From: Helicobacter_D sp964464895
GTDB lineage: Bacteria; Campylobacterota; Campylobacteria; Campylobacterales; Helicobacteraceae
Assembly (NCBI GenBank): GCA_964464895.1
Contig: CAYXGY010000007.1
Coordinates: forward strand, 1 to 64,000
Direction of reading: 5' to 3'
DNA length: 64,000 bases
The translations under genes were made by a program, and so were the position numbers. This document shows positions 52,934 to 62,112 of this stretch, one piece after another (the first letter of the stretch is position 1; every line of letters starts with the position of its first letter). The notes under the pieces were generated by a model that saw only the letters and a list, made by a program, of their open reading frames with translations, had not been told where the DNA came from and made no database searches.

Positions 52934-55015
52934 ATGGCAAGAAAAACCCCCTTAAATAAAATTAGAAATATTGGTATTGCTGCACATATTGATGCAGGTA
53001 AAACAACGACTTCGGAAAGAATCTTATTTTATACAGGTGTAAGTCATAAGATTGGTGAAGTGCATGACGGCGCAGCAACAATGGACTGGATGGAGCAAGA
53101 AAGAGAACGAGGAATCACGATTACTTCCGCAGCAACCACTTGTTTTTGGAAAGATTATCAAGTCAACTTAATTGACACTCCCGGACACGTGGATTTTACG
53201 ATTGAAGTAGAACGTTCTATGCGCGTTCTTGATGGCGCGGTTGCGGTATTCTGTTCAGTAGGTGGAGTGCAACCTCAAAGTGAAACTGTTTGGCGTCAAG
53301 CAAACAAATATGGTGTGCCTAGAATCGTGTTTGTCAATAAAATGGATAGAATTGGCGCAAACTTCTATAATGTAGAATCTCAAATTGCCACAAGGTTAAA
53401 GGCTAAGCCCGTGCCACTCGTGATTCCGATTGGTGCAGAAGATAATTTCAAAGGGGTTGTAGATTTAATTATGATGAAAGCGATTGTTTGGAATGACGAA
53501 TCTATGGGGGCAAAGTATGATATTGAAGACATTCCAGCAGAATTAGTAGAAAAAGCGGAAGAATATCGTGAAAAATTACTAGAATCTGTGGCAGAACAAG
53601 ACGAAGCAACAATGGAAAAGTACTTAGGCGGAGAGACATTAAGCATTGAGGAAATTAAAGCAGGAATCAAAAAGGGTTGTCTTGCAATGGAAATTATCCC
53701 TATGCTTTGTGGTTCAAGCTTTAAAAACAAAGGAGTGCAAACCCTACTTGATGCCGTAGTAGAATATCTACCAGCTCCAACAGAAGTTGCGGATATTCGT
53801 GGAGTAGACCCAAGAGACGAGGAAAAAGAGGTATTTGTCAAATCAACTGATAATGGTGAGTTTGCAGGCTTGGCATTTAAGATTATGACAGACCCATTTG
53901 TAGGACAATTAACTTTCGTACGTGTTTATCGCGGTAGTTTGGAATCAGGAAGTTATGTTCTTAACTCCACTAAAGGCAAAAAAGAACGTGTAGGAAGATT
54001 ACTCAAAATGCACTCTAACAAACGTGAAGACATTAAAGAAGTCTATGCGGGTGAAATTTGTGCATTTGTGGGCTTGAAAGAAACTCTCACAGGGGATACG
54101 CTTTGTTCAGAAAAAGAGCCTGTTGTCTTAGAGAGAATGGAATTCCCAGACCCTGTTATTTCTATTGCTGTTGAGCCAAAAACTAAAGCAGACCAAGAAA
54201 AAATGGCTTTAGCTCTTGCAAAACTTGCTGAAGAAGACCCAAGCTTCAGAGTGCATACAGATGAAGAATCAGGACAAACTATTATCTCTGGTATGGGTGA
54301 ATTGCACCTAGAAATTATTGTAGATAGATTGAAGAGGGAATTTAAAGTAGAGGCGGAAGTTGGACAACCTCAAGTTGCTTTCCGCGAAACCATTCGTCAG
54401 AGTGTGGAGCAAGAATGCAAGTATGCAAAACAATCTGGTGGGCGCGGACAATATGGACACGTCTTTATCAAGCTTGAGCCTCAAGAGCCGGGCAAAGGTT
54501 ATGAATTTGTCAATAATATTAGCGGGGGTGTGATTCCTAAAGAATATATCCCAGCCGTTGATAAAGGGATTCAAGAAGCAATGCAAAATGGTGTTTTAGC
54601 AGGTTATCCTGTGGTAGATTTCAAAGTTACATTGTTTGATGGTAGTTATCACGATGTGGATTCTTCTGAAATGGCGTTTAAAATCGCGGGTTCTATGGCA
54701 TTTAAAGACGCTTGTCGCAAGGCAGGAGCTGTTTTATTAGAGCCAATGATGAAAGTAGAAGTAGAAGTGCCTGAAGAATATATGGGTGATGTGATTGGAG
54801 ATTTGAATCGCAGACGAGGACAAATCAATTCTATGGACGATAGAATGGGCTTGAAGATTGTGAATGCGTTTGTGCCATTGGCTGAAATGTTTGGTTATTC
54901 TACGGATTTGCGTTCGGCAACTCAAGGACGTGGAACTTATACAATGGAATTTGACCACTATGGAGAAGTTCCAAGCAATATCTCTAAAGAAATTATGGAG
55001 AAAAGAAACGGCTAA
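52934..55015 (+). CDS. fusA: Elongation factor G
   Basis: 693-residue translocation GTPase. G1 AHIDAGKTTTSERIL, switch I RGITITSAATT, G3 DTPGHVDF and G4 NKMDRIG are intact, followed by domains II-V including the GGRGQYGHVFIKLEP loop of domain IV. AAGGA precedes the ATG after an 85-base gap from rpsG. Last gene of the translation block; convergent with galE. Confidence 0.99.
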   Translation: MARKTPLNKIRNIGIAAHIDAGKTTTSERILFYTGVSHKIGEVHDGAATMDWMEQERERGITITSAATTCFWKDYQVNLIDTPGHVDFTIEVERSMRVLDGAVAVFCSVGGVQPQSETVWRQANKYGVPRIVFVNKMDRIGANFYNVESQIATRLKAKPVPLVIPIGAEDNFKGVVDLIMMKAIVWNDESMGAKYDIEDIPAELVEKAEEYREKLLESVAEQDEATMEKYLGGETLSIEEIKAGIKKGCLAMEIIPMLCGSSFKNKGVQTLLDAVVEYLPAPTEVADIRGVDPRDEEKEVFVKSTDNGEFAGLAFKIMTDPFVGQLTFVRVYRGSLESGSYVLNSTKGKKERVGRLLKMHSNKREDIKEVYAGEICAFVGLKETLTGDTLCSEKEPVVLERMEFPDPVISIAVEPKTKADQEKMALALAKLAEEDPSFRVHTDEESGQTIISGMGELHLEIIVDRLKREFKVEAEVGQPQVAFRETIRQSVEQECKYAKQSGGRGQYGHVFIKLEPQEPGKGYEFVNNISGGVIPKEYIPAVDKGIQEAMQNGVLAGYPVVDFKVTLFDGSYHDVDSSEMAFKIAGSMAFKDACRKAGAVLLEPMMKVEVEVPEEYMGDVIGDLNRRRGQINSMDDRMGLKIVNAFVPLAEMFGYSTDLRSATQGRGTYTMEFDHYGEVPSNISKEIMEKRNG

Positions 55016-55108
55016 TGCCACTTTTCTTTTCGCCTTTCTAGTTACTGCAAATTTTTAATTATTTTTTCAAACTGCTTAGTTAGTCAAACTTAGAAAGAGA
55101 AGCAGTCA

Positions 55109-56119
55109 TTATAATTTTTCTTCCCAAAGATACGCACTTTTGCAAATAGTTTCTAGCTGATTAAATTGAGGTCTCCATTGTGTCTTACTTAAAATTTTGT
55201 GATTATCGCTCACAAGTATGCTAGGGTCTCCCTCGCGCCTACTTGCGGATTCTACAACAAAATCCTTTCCACTGACTTTTTTAACGCACTCAATGACTTC
55301 TTTGACGCTGAATCCCTTACCATAGCCTACATTGTAAATCTCTGAAGTTTGCGATTCTAAAAGTGCTCTTAAAGACCAAAAATGCGCACTTGCTAAATCG
55401 TCAATATGGATATAATCTCGAATGCAAGTGCCATCGTGAGTTTCGTAATCACATCCAAAAATCTGCATTTTTACTCGCTTGTTTGTCGCACATTCACAGG
55501 CAACTTTGATTAAATGCGTAGCATTTTTTGTCCTCTGTCCCAAAAAACCTTGTTTGTCCATTAATGCTCCCGCGACATTAAAGTATCGTAGAATCACGCT
55601 TTTGAAGTTTGGATTCGCCCTCCTTAAGGAATGCAAAATTTTCTCAATCATTAGTTTGGATTCTCCATAGGGATTGATTGGATTAGGCATAGCGCATTCT
55701 TGAATCGGAGTGTGTTCCTTTGGCTCGCCATAGACTGCGGCTGTGGAGCTAAAAAGGAATTGATTGATGTTAAGTTTTTGTGCAATCTGTAAGAGATTCG
55801 TAGTATTTGCGACATTGTTTTGAAAGTATTTCAAAGGATTTTGCACAGATTCTTGCACGATGAGGCTTGCGGCAAAGTGAATGATTGCGTGATAGTTGTA
55901 GCGACTAAGTGCGTTTTCCAAGGTAATAGAATCGCTCAAGTCGCCTTGCACAAATTCCACTCTGTTAGGAAAAGTATTGGAAAGAAATTCTACATTTTCT
56001 TTAAATCCACTGCATAAATTATCAAAAATAACGATTCTGCACGGGCTGTTTTTTAAGAAATAATAAGCCGTATGTGAGCCGATATAGCCTGCTGCGCCTG
56101 TGAAAAAATAAGTTTCCAT
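55109..56119 (-). CDS. galE: UDP-glucose 4-epimerase
   Basis: 336-residue short-chain dehydrogenase/reductase interconverting UDP-glucose and UDP-galactose (or the GlcNAc/GalNAc pair). NAD-binding FFTGAAGYIGSHT at the N-terminus, SSTAAVYG with the catalytic Ser, and YGESKLM with the YxxxK pair; GDYETHDGTCIRDYIHIDDLA is the epimerase signature. It supplies sugars for LPS, capsule or N-glycan. Divergent from glmS with about 145 bases between starts. Confidence 0.93.
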   Translation of the reverse strand: METYFFTGAAGYIGSHTAYYFLKNSPCRIVIFDNLCSGFKENVEFLSNTFPNRVEFVQGDLSDSITLENALSRYNYHAIIHFAASLIVQESVQNPLKYFQNNVANTTNLLQIAQKLNINQFLFSSTAAVYGEPKEHTPIQECAMPNPINPYGESKLMIEKILHSLRRANPNFKSVILRYFNVAGALMDKQGFLGQRTKNATHLIKVACECATNKRVKMQIFGCDYETHDGTCIRDYIHIDDLASAHFWSLRALLESQTSEIYNVGYGKGFSVKEVIECVKKVSGKDFVVESASRREGDPSILVSDNHKILSKTQWRPQFNQLETICKSAYLWEEKL

Positions 56120-56265
56120 TTCTACTCCCTTGCATGGATTGCTTTATCAATGACAAGTTGATAATCCTTAAATTATTTTATCATAAAGTTAATATAAATT
56201 CAGTTTATTTATTATTTCTTTACATATTTTATGCCACAATAAAGATTATTTATAGGAGCAAATCA

Positions 56266-58068
56266 ATGTGTGGAATTATCGGCTATATTGGCAATGATGA
56301 GAAAAAATCTATTTTATTGAATGGTTTAAAAGAATTAGAATATCGTGGTTATGATTCTGCTGGCATTTCGGTGTTGAGCCATAATGAGTTAAGCACATTT
56401 AAAGCAGTGGGAAAATTAGTCAATTTAGAGCGCAAATGCGAGGGATTCCACTCTAGTGGCTTTGGTTTGGGTATAGGGCATACGCGTTGGGCGACACACG
56501 GGAAACCAACTGAAGTAAATGCACACCCGCATTTTGGGAAGTTTAGCAATGTCGTGCATAATGGAATCATTGAGAATTATCAAAGCATTAGGGAAACTTT
56601 ACAAAAACGAGGGCGCACATTCATTTCTCAAACCGATACAGAAGTCATTGTGCATTTATTTGAATCACACTTAGAGGACACTCAAGACGCATTGGTGGCA
56701 TTTAGGCGCACGATTTCAGAGCTAAAAGGTGCTTATGCGATTCTGCTCATCACACAAAAGTCTCCCCACACGATTTATTATGCGAAAAATGGCGCACCTT
56801 TGATTATTGGCAGAGGGGAGGACGCGTTAGGCAAAGAGGCGATTTATTTTGCTTCTTCTGACGCTCCGCTTATTGAGATTGCAAAGGAAGTGTGTTATTT
56901 AGAAGATGGTGCAATGGGGGCGATAGAGGCAGGAGGATTCCACACTCTGCCCAATCCAAAGCCTTTAAGTGGAGACAAACTCTCGGCACAGAAAGACGGC
57001 TTTACATTTTTTATGGAAAAGGAAATTTACGAACAACACAAAGTCTTGCTAGAAACAATGATGGGACGCGTGAGTGAGGATTCCTTTAGCCTAGAGGAAC
57101 TCAATGGATTGGATTTAGGCAGTGTGGAATCTCTCACGCTTTGCGCTTGCGGCACGAGTTATCACGCAGCCATTGCGGGAAGCTATTTGCTAGAGAGGAT
57201 AGCAAAACTCAAGACAAAAGTAGAAATTGCAAGTGAATTTCGTTATAGAGAGCCTATTTTGCATTCCAAAGAGCTTTTCATCGTGATTTCCCAAAGTGGC
57301 GAGACAGCAGACACTTTGGAAGCTTTGAAGCTAGCAAAAAAGAGTGGATTAAGGACACTTGGAATCTGTAATGTAGATAATAGCTCTATTGTGCGTGAGA
57401 GTGATTTTAATTTGCTCACGCGTGCGGGAATTGAAAAGGGTGTTGCAAGCACCAAAGCTTTTGCTACGCAAGTAATGGTGCTTTGGATTCTGGCAAATTT
57501 CATTGCACAGAAGCTTGGAATCCTAAACAAAGAGAGCATTAAGCAAGAAACACAAACAATGCTGGAGGCAGTGCGCGCAACCAAAGTGGATAAAAAGACG
57601 CACGAACATATTAGGCGATTATCTAAGCGATATTTGCACGGACATGGATTCTTCTTTATCGGGAGGAATATTTTTTATCCGCTAGCTCTTGAGGGTGCGT
57701 TGAAACTCAAGGAGATTAGTTATCTACACGCGGAGGGGTATCCAAGTGGAGAGATGAAGCACGGACCTATTGCTTTGGCAGATTTGAGATTGTTTTGTGT
57801 CGCACTAATGCCACAGAATCTTTTGTATGACAAAATCAAGAGCAATGTGGAGGAATTGAGTGCACGTGATGCAATGATTTGTGCCTTGAGTGCCGAATAT
57901 TATGAGGGTTGCGATGATTGGATAAGGATTCCGCAATATTCGCATTATATGGTGGAATTTTTTGCGATGATGGTAGTCTTGCAGATTTTCGCACTAGAAG
58001 TTGCCGTGCGATTAGGTAATAATGTGGATATGCCAAGAAACTTAGCAAAGAGTGTAACGGTGGAGTGA
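56266..58068 (+). CDS. glmS: Glutamine--fructose-6-phosphate aminotransferase (isomerising)
   Basis: 600-residue enzyme making glucosamine-6-phosphate, first step to UDP-GlcNAc. The frame is open from 56134, but the ATG at 56266 behind AGGAG gives the required MCGIIGYIG with Cys as the N-terminal nucleophile. Further glutaminase motifs are YRGYDSAG and HTRWATHGKP. Two SIS sugar-isomerase domains follow, with CGTSYHAA, SQSGETADT, and the C-terminal DMPRNLAKSVTVE that closes the active site. No glmS ribozyme is seen; the leader is only AT-rich. Confidence 0.97.
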   Translation: MCGIIGYIGNDEKKSILLNGLKELEYRGYDSAGISVLSHNELSTFKAVGKLVNLERKCEGFHSSGFGLGIGHTRWATHGKPTEVNAHPHFGKFSNVVHNGIIENYQSIRETLQKRGRTFISQTDTEVIVHLFESHLEDTQDALVAFRRTISELKGAYAILLITQKSPHTIYYAKNGAPLIIGRGEDALGKEAIYFASSDAPLIEIAKEVCYLEDGAMGAIEAGGFHTLPNPKPLSGDKLSAQKDGFTFFMEKEIYEQHKVLLETMMGRVSEDSFSLEELNGLDLGSVESLTLCACGTSYHAAIAGSYLLERIAKLKTKVEIASEFRYREPILHSKELFIVISQSGETADTLEALKLAKKSGLRTLGICNVDNSSIVRESDFNLLTRAGIEKGVASTKAFATQVMVLWILANFIAQKLGILNKESIKQETQTMLEAVRATKVDKKTHEHIRRLSKRYLHGHGFFFIGRNIFYPLALEGALKLKEISYLHAEGYPSGEMKHGPIALADLRLFCVALMPQNLLYDKIKSNVEELSARDAMICALSAEYYEGCDDWIRIPQYSHYMVEFFAMMVVLQIFALEVAVRLGNNVDMPRNLAKSVTVE

Positions 58069-58082
58069 AAGGGTTGGTAAAT

Positions 58083-58150
58083 CACCATAGCGTCACGAGC
58101 AAAGCAAAGCAATCCATAGCACAGAATCAGTGCGGTATCTCGCAATGGTG
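58083..58150. repeat. Intergenic CATTGCGAG/GCAATCC element, copy C
   Basis: 68-base element with terminal inverted CACCAT/ATGGTG. It contains CGAGCAAAGCAAAGCAATCC and, near the other end, CTCGCAATGG, so its two ends are related in inverted orientation. The middle CCATAGCACAGAATC differs from copies A and B by three bases. It runs into the last codons of the pyruvyl transferase gene, whose final residues are therefore repeat-derived. Confidence 0.6.
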
Positions 58151-59098
58151 AAATAGTGATGCTTTGAACCAAAATTTCTTGAAATATGATGGGGGAAGAT
58201 ATGGGAAAGCGGAGATGAGATTCTTTTTGATTTGCAAGACTTTATCTTGTGGAATTTGATAATGTTCGTAAATGAAATTGGGCATTGTTTTGTGTCGCTT
58301 TAAAACCTCTTCCAACCCTTCTTGTGTTTGAATATCAAAGACAAAAGGAGAAATATTATAAACAGAATAGTAATCTAAAAATTTATAATTTGTGGTTTCT
58401 GCTAAATGCTTACTTGCTTTGATTCTAAGATTTGGAATCCCTAATCCATCGGCAAGAATTAGTCCATGCATTGCTGATGATAAGACAGTTTTGCATTCAC
58501 TGATTCGTACAAGAGATTCCATACAAGGAGCTTGAACATCAATTAAAATACTATTGGGAATCGCCTCTAAAATTCTTTTGAAGTTTTCTTGTTTTTTCTC
58601 TATATAATGCGGAATGATTCCAACATCGTATCTTGGCTGGAAGCTTTTTTGAATGAGGAGGTTTGCAAGCAGTCCGGGATCTCCCAAAGCAACCTCTAGT
58701 GGTTTTCCCAAAATATTTTCTAATCTTTGTTTGGATAGTTTACCACGAAGTGCATAGATTTCTACTTCACGCGTAAAATATTCTTTGGGTTTTGGAGGCA
58801 CAAGGATTCCACTACCCCAAATGCGCAGTGGAATATCAGAAGTAATGGGTGTCGGGGTTTCTTGGATAAAGTTTTGTAAAATACTTCCTATGAAGCAGGC
58901 TTTGTTTTGCGTGAAATCATCACAATATGTAGGTTTAAGATGAAAGATTCTTTGGCATAATTCTAGGTTTAACATATCCCCTAGATTATAGACATTTTTA
59001 TAGTAATATAGAGTGAGTGGATTCTGCCCCCCCCCCCTATTATAGAATTTAGATAGTTTTGCATTGGTATCCTTTGGTCGAAATGAAGTGGAGAACAC
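58127..59098 (-). CDS. Polysaccharide pyruvyl transferase family protein with poly-C tract
   Basis: 323 codons from a GTG at 59098; the recognisable domain starts at LTLYYYKNVYNLGDMLN, typical of polysaccharide pyruvyl transferases that add ketal pyruvate to glycans. Later motifs: DVGIIPHYIEKKQ, RISECKTVLSSAMHGLILADGLGIP (family core SSxxHGxxLADG). Eleven G on the coding strand lie near the start. From the GTG the frame is open, but that codon has no ribosome site. The ATG at 59064 has AAAGGA five bases upstream, and from it eleven G gives a 24-residue product while nine or twelve would give the full protein. Expression state is thus ambiguous, probably OFF. It follows the DUF3343 gene by four bases. 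Confidence 0.82.
   Translation of the reverse strand: MFSTSFRPKDTNAKLSKFYNRGGGQNPLTLYYYKNVYNLGDMLNLELCQRIFHLKPTYCDDFTQNKACFIGSILQNFIQETPTPITSDIPLRIWGSGILVPPKPKEYFTREVEIYALRGKLSKQRLENILGKPLEVALGDPGLLANLLIQKSFQPRYDVGIIPHYIEKKQENFKRILEAIPNSILIDVQAPCMESLVRISECKTVLSSAMHGLILADGLGIPNLRIKASKHLAETTNYKFLDYYSVYNISPFVFDIQTQEGLEEVLKRHKTMPNFIYEHYQIPQDKVLQIKKNLISAFPYLPPSYFKKFWFKASLFHHCEIPH
59027..59037. repeat. C11 homopolymer contingency tract in the pyruvyl transferase
   Basis: Eleven C on the plus strand, eleven G in the coding strand, within the first 25 codons of the gene. It is the longest homopolymer noticed in the window. Confidence 0.9.
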
Positions 59099-59102
59099 AA
59101 TT

Positions 59103-59327
59103 TTAGATTCTTTTCATCTCATATTCAATCTTTTGTTCTCCAAGTGCATTGGGAATTTTATCAAATTTCGTCTCATTTTCTACCTCAAAATACACCGCAA
59201 TTCCACAATCGCTTGAAAATTCACGTGGTGTTGGCACGAGTTTGACATTGACTTGCAAGTCTTTCAATATCGCCTCACTCTCAAATGCGCTAGAAGTCGT
59301 AAATACAAGGATATAACCCTTTATCAT
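59103..59327 (-). CDS. DUF3343 family protein (putative Se/S carrier-like)
   Basis: 74-residue protein that matches the DUF3343 pattern: an N-terminal strand (YILVFTTSSAFESEAIL), VPTPREFSSDCGIAVYF with the conserved PR...S..CG cysteine, and a short basic end. The family is linked by gene neighbourhood to selenium use, where the single Cys might carry reduced Se or S. Its start overlaps the cysteine-desulfurase-like stop by one base (TAATG), and yedF and yedE lie upstream in the same run. Confidence 0.8.
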   Translation of the reverse strand: MIKGYILVFTTSSAFESEAILKDLQVNVKLVPTPREFSSDCGIAVYFEVENETKFDKIPNALGEQKIEYEMKRI

Positions 59328-60508
59328 TAGGAATCTCTTGTTGCGATTTTATGGAGTGCTTTAATGACAAATTCTATTTCCGCACTCGTATTAAACACGC
59401 CCGGACTTAAACGAATCGTGCCTCCCCTTCCAAAACTCCCTAGACTTTTATGGCTTGAGGGTGAGCAGTGCAAACCTACGCGCACGCAGATTCCAAATTC
59501 TCTATCCAATATCTCTCCCACGCTTGAAAGCGTTTGGTTTAACACATCAATAGATAATGTCCCGCCACTGCGCCCTTGCGTGTGATAAACCTTGAGATTT
59601 GGGATTCCGCTCAATCCCTCTAGCAGTTGTTGGCGCAATGATAATTCGTGTGCGCAAATCTTCGCAATCCCTTGTGTCTTAATCCATTCTAAACCCGCTT
59701 TTAAGCCCGCAATTCCGTGCATATTGGGCGTGCCACTCTCAAACCTATCGGGCAGAAAACTAGGCTGAATCTCTGTCTCACTCAAGCTTCCTGTACCGCC
59801 AAAAACAAGAGGCGCAATTCTTTGTATATCAAAACTATCCGCAATGACTAATGCCCCCACTCCCATTGGTGAAAGCAAGCCTTTGTGCGCACTTAGAGCG
59901 AGAAAATCTACTTGTTGCATTACGCAATCCATTTCTACACAGCCGACACTTTGTGCGCCATCTAGCAAGAAAGCGACTTGATGCGCCCTTGCAAGTGTGC
60001 TTAAAGATTCTAAGGGAATCATTGCCCCGCTGACATTATTGATATGCGCACACGCTAGAAGTTTCGCACCCTTTAGCATTTCTTTCGTAGCTACTAAGTC
60101 AAGCGTGTGTGTGGGGCTACAAGGAATCTCTCTTATCTCTAGCCCCAAACGCTCCTTTAACGCATTGAGTGGGCGTTTAATCGCATTGTGTTCCATTTGT
60201 GTAACGACTACAATGTCTTTTTTTTTCAAGAATCCTTGCAAAAGCGTGTTAATCGCCATTGTGGCATTGAGTGTAAAAAGGACGCGTTTGCAATCTTTTA
60301 AGCCTATTAATTCGGCGAGAGCCTTGCGCGTCTGATAGAGGATTCTACCGGATTCTATGGAGAGGGAGTGCCCGCTTCTCCCCGCACTTGCTCCGATATT
60401 TTCCAGAAACTTTACTACTGATTCTTTGACGCCGGGAGCTTTAGGAAAGCTAGTTGTGGCATTATCCAAATAAATGTGTTTTTTAAGGTTTTGGGTTAGC
60501 GATTGCAT
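59327..60508 (-). CDS. Class V aminotransferase / cysteine desulfurase (selenium-cluster type)
   Basis: 393-residue PLP enzyme. It starts IYLDNATTSFPKAPGV; the cofactor Lys is in VDFLALSAHKGLLSPMG; the substrate-side Cys is in RVGLHCSPSSHKSLGSFGRGGTIRLSPGVFNT. This form (with GTIRLSPGVFNT) is the CsdA-like branch often found with yedE/yedF, not the IscS/NifS of Fe-S assembly. It would release S or Se from cysteine or selenocysteine to the neighbouring carrier proteins. AAGGA lies nine bases before the ATG. Confidence 0.87.
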   Translation of the reverse strand: MQSLTQNLKKHIYLDNATTSFPKAPGVKESVVKFLENIGASAGRSGHSLSIESGRILYQTRKALAELIGLKDCKRVLFTLNATMAINTLLQGFLKKKDIVVVTQMEHNAIKRPLNALKERLGLEIREIPCSPTHTLDLVATKEMLKGAKLLACAHINNVSGAMIPLESLSTLARAHQVAFLLDGAQSVGCVEMDCVMQQVDFLALSAHKGLLSPMGVGALVIADSFDIQRIAPLVFGGTGSLSETEIQPSFLPDRFESGTPNMHGIAGLKAGLEWIKTQGIAKICAHELSLRQQLLEGLSGIPNLKVYHTQGRSGGTLSIDVLNQTLSSVGEILDREFGICVRVGLHCSPSSHKSLGSFGRGGTIRLSPGVFNTSAEIEFVIKALHKIATRDS

Positions 60509-60634
60509 TTTTGGGATTCCTTGTAGATTCTATTGGGATTAAGATAAGCAAAGATGACGCCAATCTTGAATCTTGCTTATTGTTATTGTAAGTTTTACAA
60601 TGACGAAATAGCAAGATTCTGTATTTGGGAGGCT

Positions 60635-60847
60635 TTAAGATTTCTTTAAGATAAATTCCAAATCCTCATCATTTTGTGTTTCACTGAGCACACTATATCC
60701 ACTATTTTTAGCGAGGCGGCGAATGTTATCACTACTCGCACCACAGCTACAAAGCACCTTGATTTCACTTTCTCCTCTATCCAAAAGAGGCTTTAAGTTT
60801 AACACAGGTTCGGGGCAACTAAGCCCACGCACATCAAGTTCTACCAT
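60635..60847 (-). CDS. yedF: TusA/YedF family sulfurtransferase-like protein
   Basis: 70-residue TusA-fold protein. LDVRGLSCPEPVLNLKPLL carries the signature CPxP with the active Cys in a short helix, and a second pair of Cys is in IKVLCSCGASSDNIRRLA. The latter is a feature of YedF-like members rather than TusA itself. It starts ten bases after yedE, its usual partner. Confidence 0.87.
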   Translation of the reverse strand: MVELDVRGLSCPEPVLNLKPLLDRGESEIKVLCSCGASSDNIRRLAKNSGYSVLSETQNDEDLEFILKKS

Positions 60848-60857
60848 TCCTTACTCC

Positions 60858-61916
60858 TTATCGTTTTTCTCTTGCAAAGACTGCAATAAGCAAGCAGAAA
60901 ATAAAGCCTGCTAAGACTGCCATAGGCGCATTTGCTCCGATTCCAGCAGGAGAGCTAGCAAGTCCGAAGTTATGCGCAAATGCTGCACCCACAAGAAGCC
61001 CAAGCACGAATACCGCCGCGTCCCCATCTCCCTCGCCACTAAGGATAATTTGTCTTCCCGGACAACCTCCCGCTAGAGTAAATGCGATTCCAGCTAAAGC
61101 CATACCCAAGAAGTTCCAAAACGTGTCGTTATGTGCAATGGGCTGCCCACTAAATCCGGGATTAAAGAATCCTAATGCAAGATTTGTGATAAATCCAGCA
61201 ACCACTAAGGAGATGACGCCTTGCAAAATATGTGTGTCGCGCGTTAAAATCGTATCACGCACGGCAGCAATCATACAAAAACGACTTTTTTGGAAGATGA
61301 CACCCAAAAACAATCCAGCAACAAGCGAAATGATTAAAGGCGCGTGCATTGAGCCCGGACCTTTGGTAGAAAATTTAATCGGAGTATTTTCCCCTGTAAG
61401 CCCCCAAAAGAGAAGCCCAAGCAACCCTAATGCAAAGAGTGGAAACACAAGCCCTACAATCTTGCTAGCAGGGCGATTGCGTCCGAGTGAGAATCCACGT
61501 TTGAGGAAAAAGATTCCAATGAGGATTCCAAAGATTAATCCAAACACACCTGCAATCGCAGTCCAATCTCCCGCACTAAGTCTTAGCCACATTCTCCAAG
61601 GGCAACCCAAAAAGACTAATGCGCCAATCATCGCGAAGATTCCAAGCATAAATCGCACAATCGGTGCGCTTCCTGCGCGTGGGCGAAATTCTCTAAAGAT
61701 TAAAGACGCAAGCAATGCACCTAAAATCAATCCAATTACTTCAGGGCGAATGTATTGCACAATGCCCGCTTGATGTAGATTTAGTGCCCCTGCAATGTCG
61801 CGCGTAAAGCACGCTGCACACATACCCATATTGCCCGGATTCCCTAAAGACACCAAAATAGGTGCGAGAACTCCAAGCGCAATTCCTGCAAAAATAGGCC
61901 AAATTGCCAATTTCAT
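60858..61916 (-). CDS. yedE: YedE family putative selenium transporter
   Basis: 352-residue inner-membrane protein of the YeeE/YedE family with about nine hydrophobic segments. Two half-repeats carry conserved Gly/Cys motifs: GCPWRMWLRLSAGDW in the first half and GGCPGRQIILSGEGDGD in the second, plus KSRFCMIAAVRDTIL. The paired GCP motifs with Cys in the pore are the hallmark of thiosulfate/selenium-type importers. The neighbours yedF, cysteine desulfurase and DUF3343 support selenium use. Confidence 0.88.
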   Translation of the reverse strand: MKLAIWPIFAGIALGVLAPILVSLGNPGNMGMCAACFTRDIAGALNLHQAGIVQYIRPEVIGLILGALLASLIFREFRPRAGSAPIVRFMLGIFAMIGALVFLGCPWRMWLRLSAGDWTAIAGVFGLIFGILIGIFFLKRGFSLGRNRPASKIVGLVFPLFALGLLGLLFWGLTGENTPIKFSTKGPGSMHAPLIISLVAGLFLGVIFQKSRFCMIAAVRDTILTRDTHILQGVISLVVAGFITNLALGFFNPGFSGQPIAHNDTFWNFLGMALAGIAFTLAGGCPGRQIILSGEGDGDAAVFVLGLLVGAAFAHNFGLASSPAGIGANAPMAVLAGFIFCLLIAVFAREKR

Positions 61917-62001
61917 AAAAAACTCCTAAAAGATTAAATGACAGCTAAAGAAAGTAGATAGAGAAGAGCTGTTTGCTTAATACTTAAGCCTACAAGATTA
62001 A

Positions 62002-62007
62002 ATTATA
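62002..62007 (-). promoter_or_regulatory. -10 box of the yedE operon
   Basis: TATAAT on the minus strand in the gap between divergent yedE and the cytochrome gene, about 85 bases before the yedE start. Confidence 0.45.
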
Positions 62008-62112
62008 GTAGAACTTTACTTAAAATTACAAATCATACAGGGGATATATTTGAATCTATCTAGCGGAAAGTTATATACTTTTAAGATTTTACAATCTAAT
62101 GAAGGAGGTGGA

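Noticed and set aside
56120..56265. Possible glmS ribozyme or longer GlmS N-terminus
   Set aside because: The leader is too short and AT-rich for the ribozyme, and upstream codons give a hydrophobic extension that would bury the required N-terminal Cys.
60217..60225. T9 run in the cysteine desulfurase gene
   Set aside because: A/T runs of this size are common in the window and the frame is intact (KKK).
60509..60634. 126-base gap between yedF and the cysteine desulfurase gene with repeated CAAGATTC and a TTGTAA/TTACAA palindrome
   Set aside because: Similar in flavour to the CATTGCGAG element family but block order and sequence do not match; no riboswitch or SECIS-like fold could be argued by eye.
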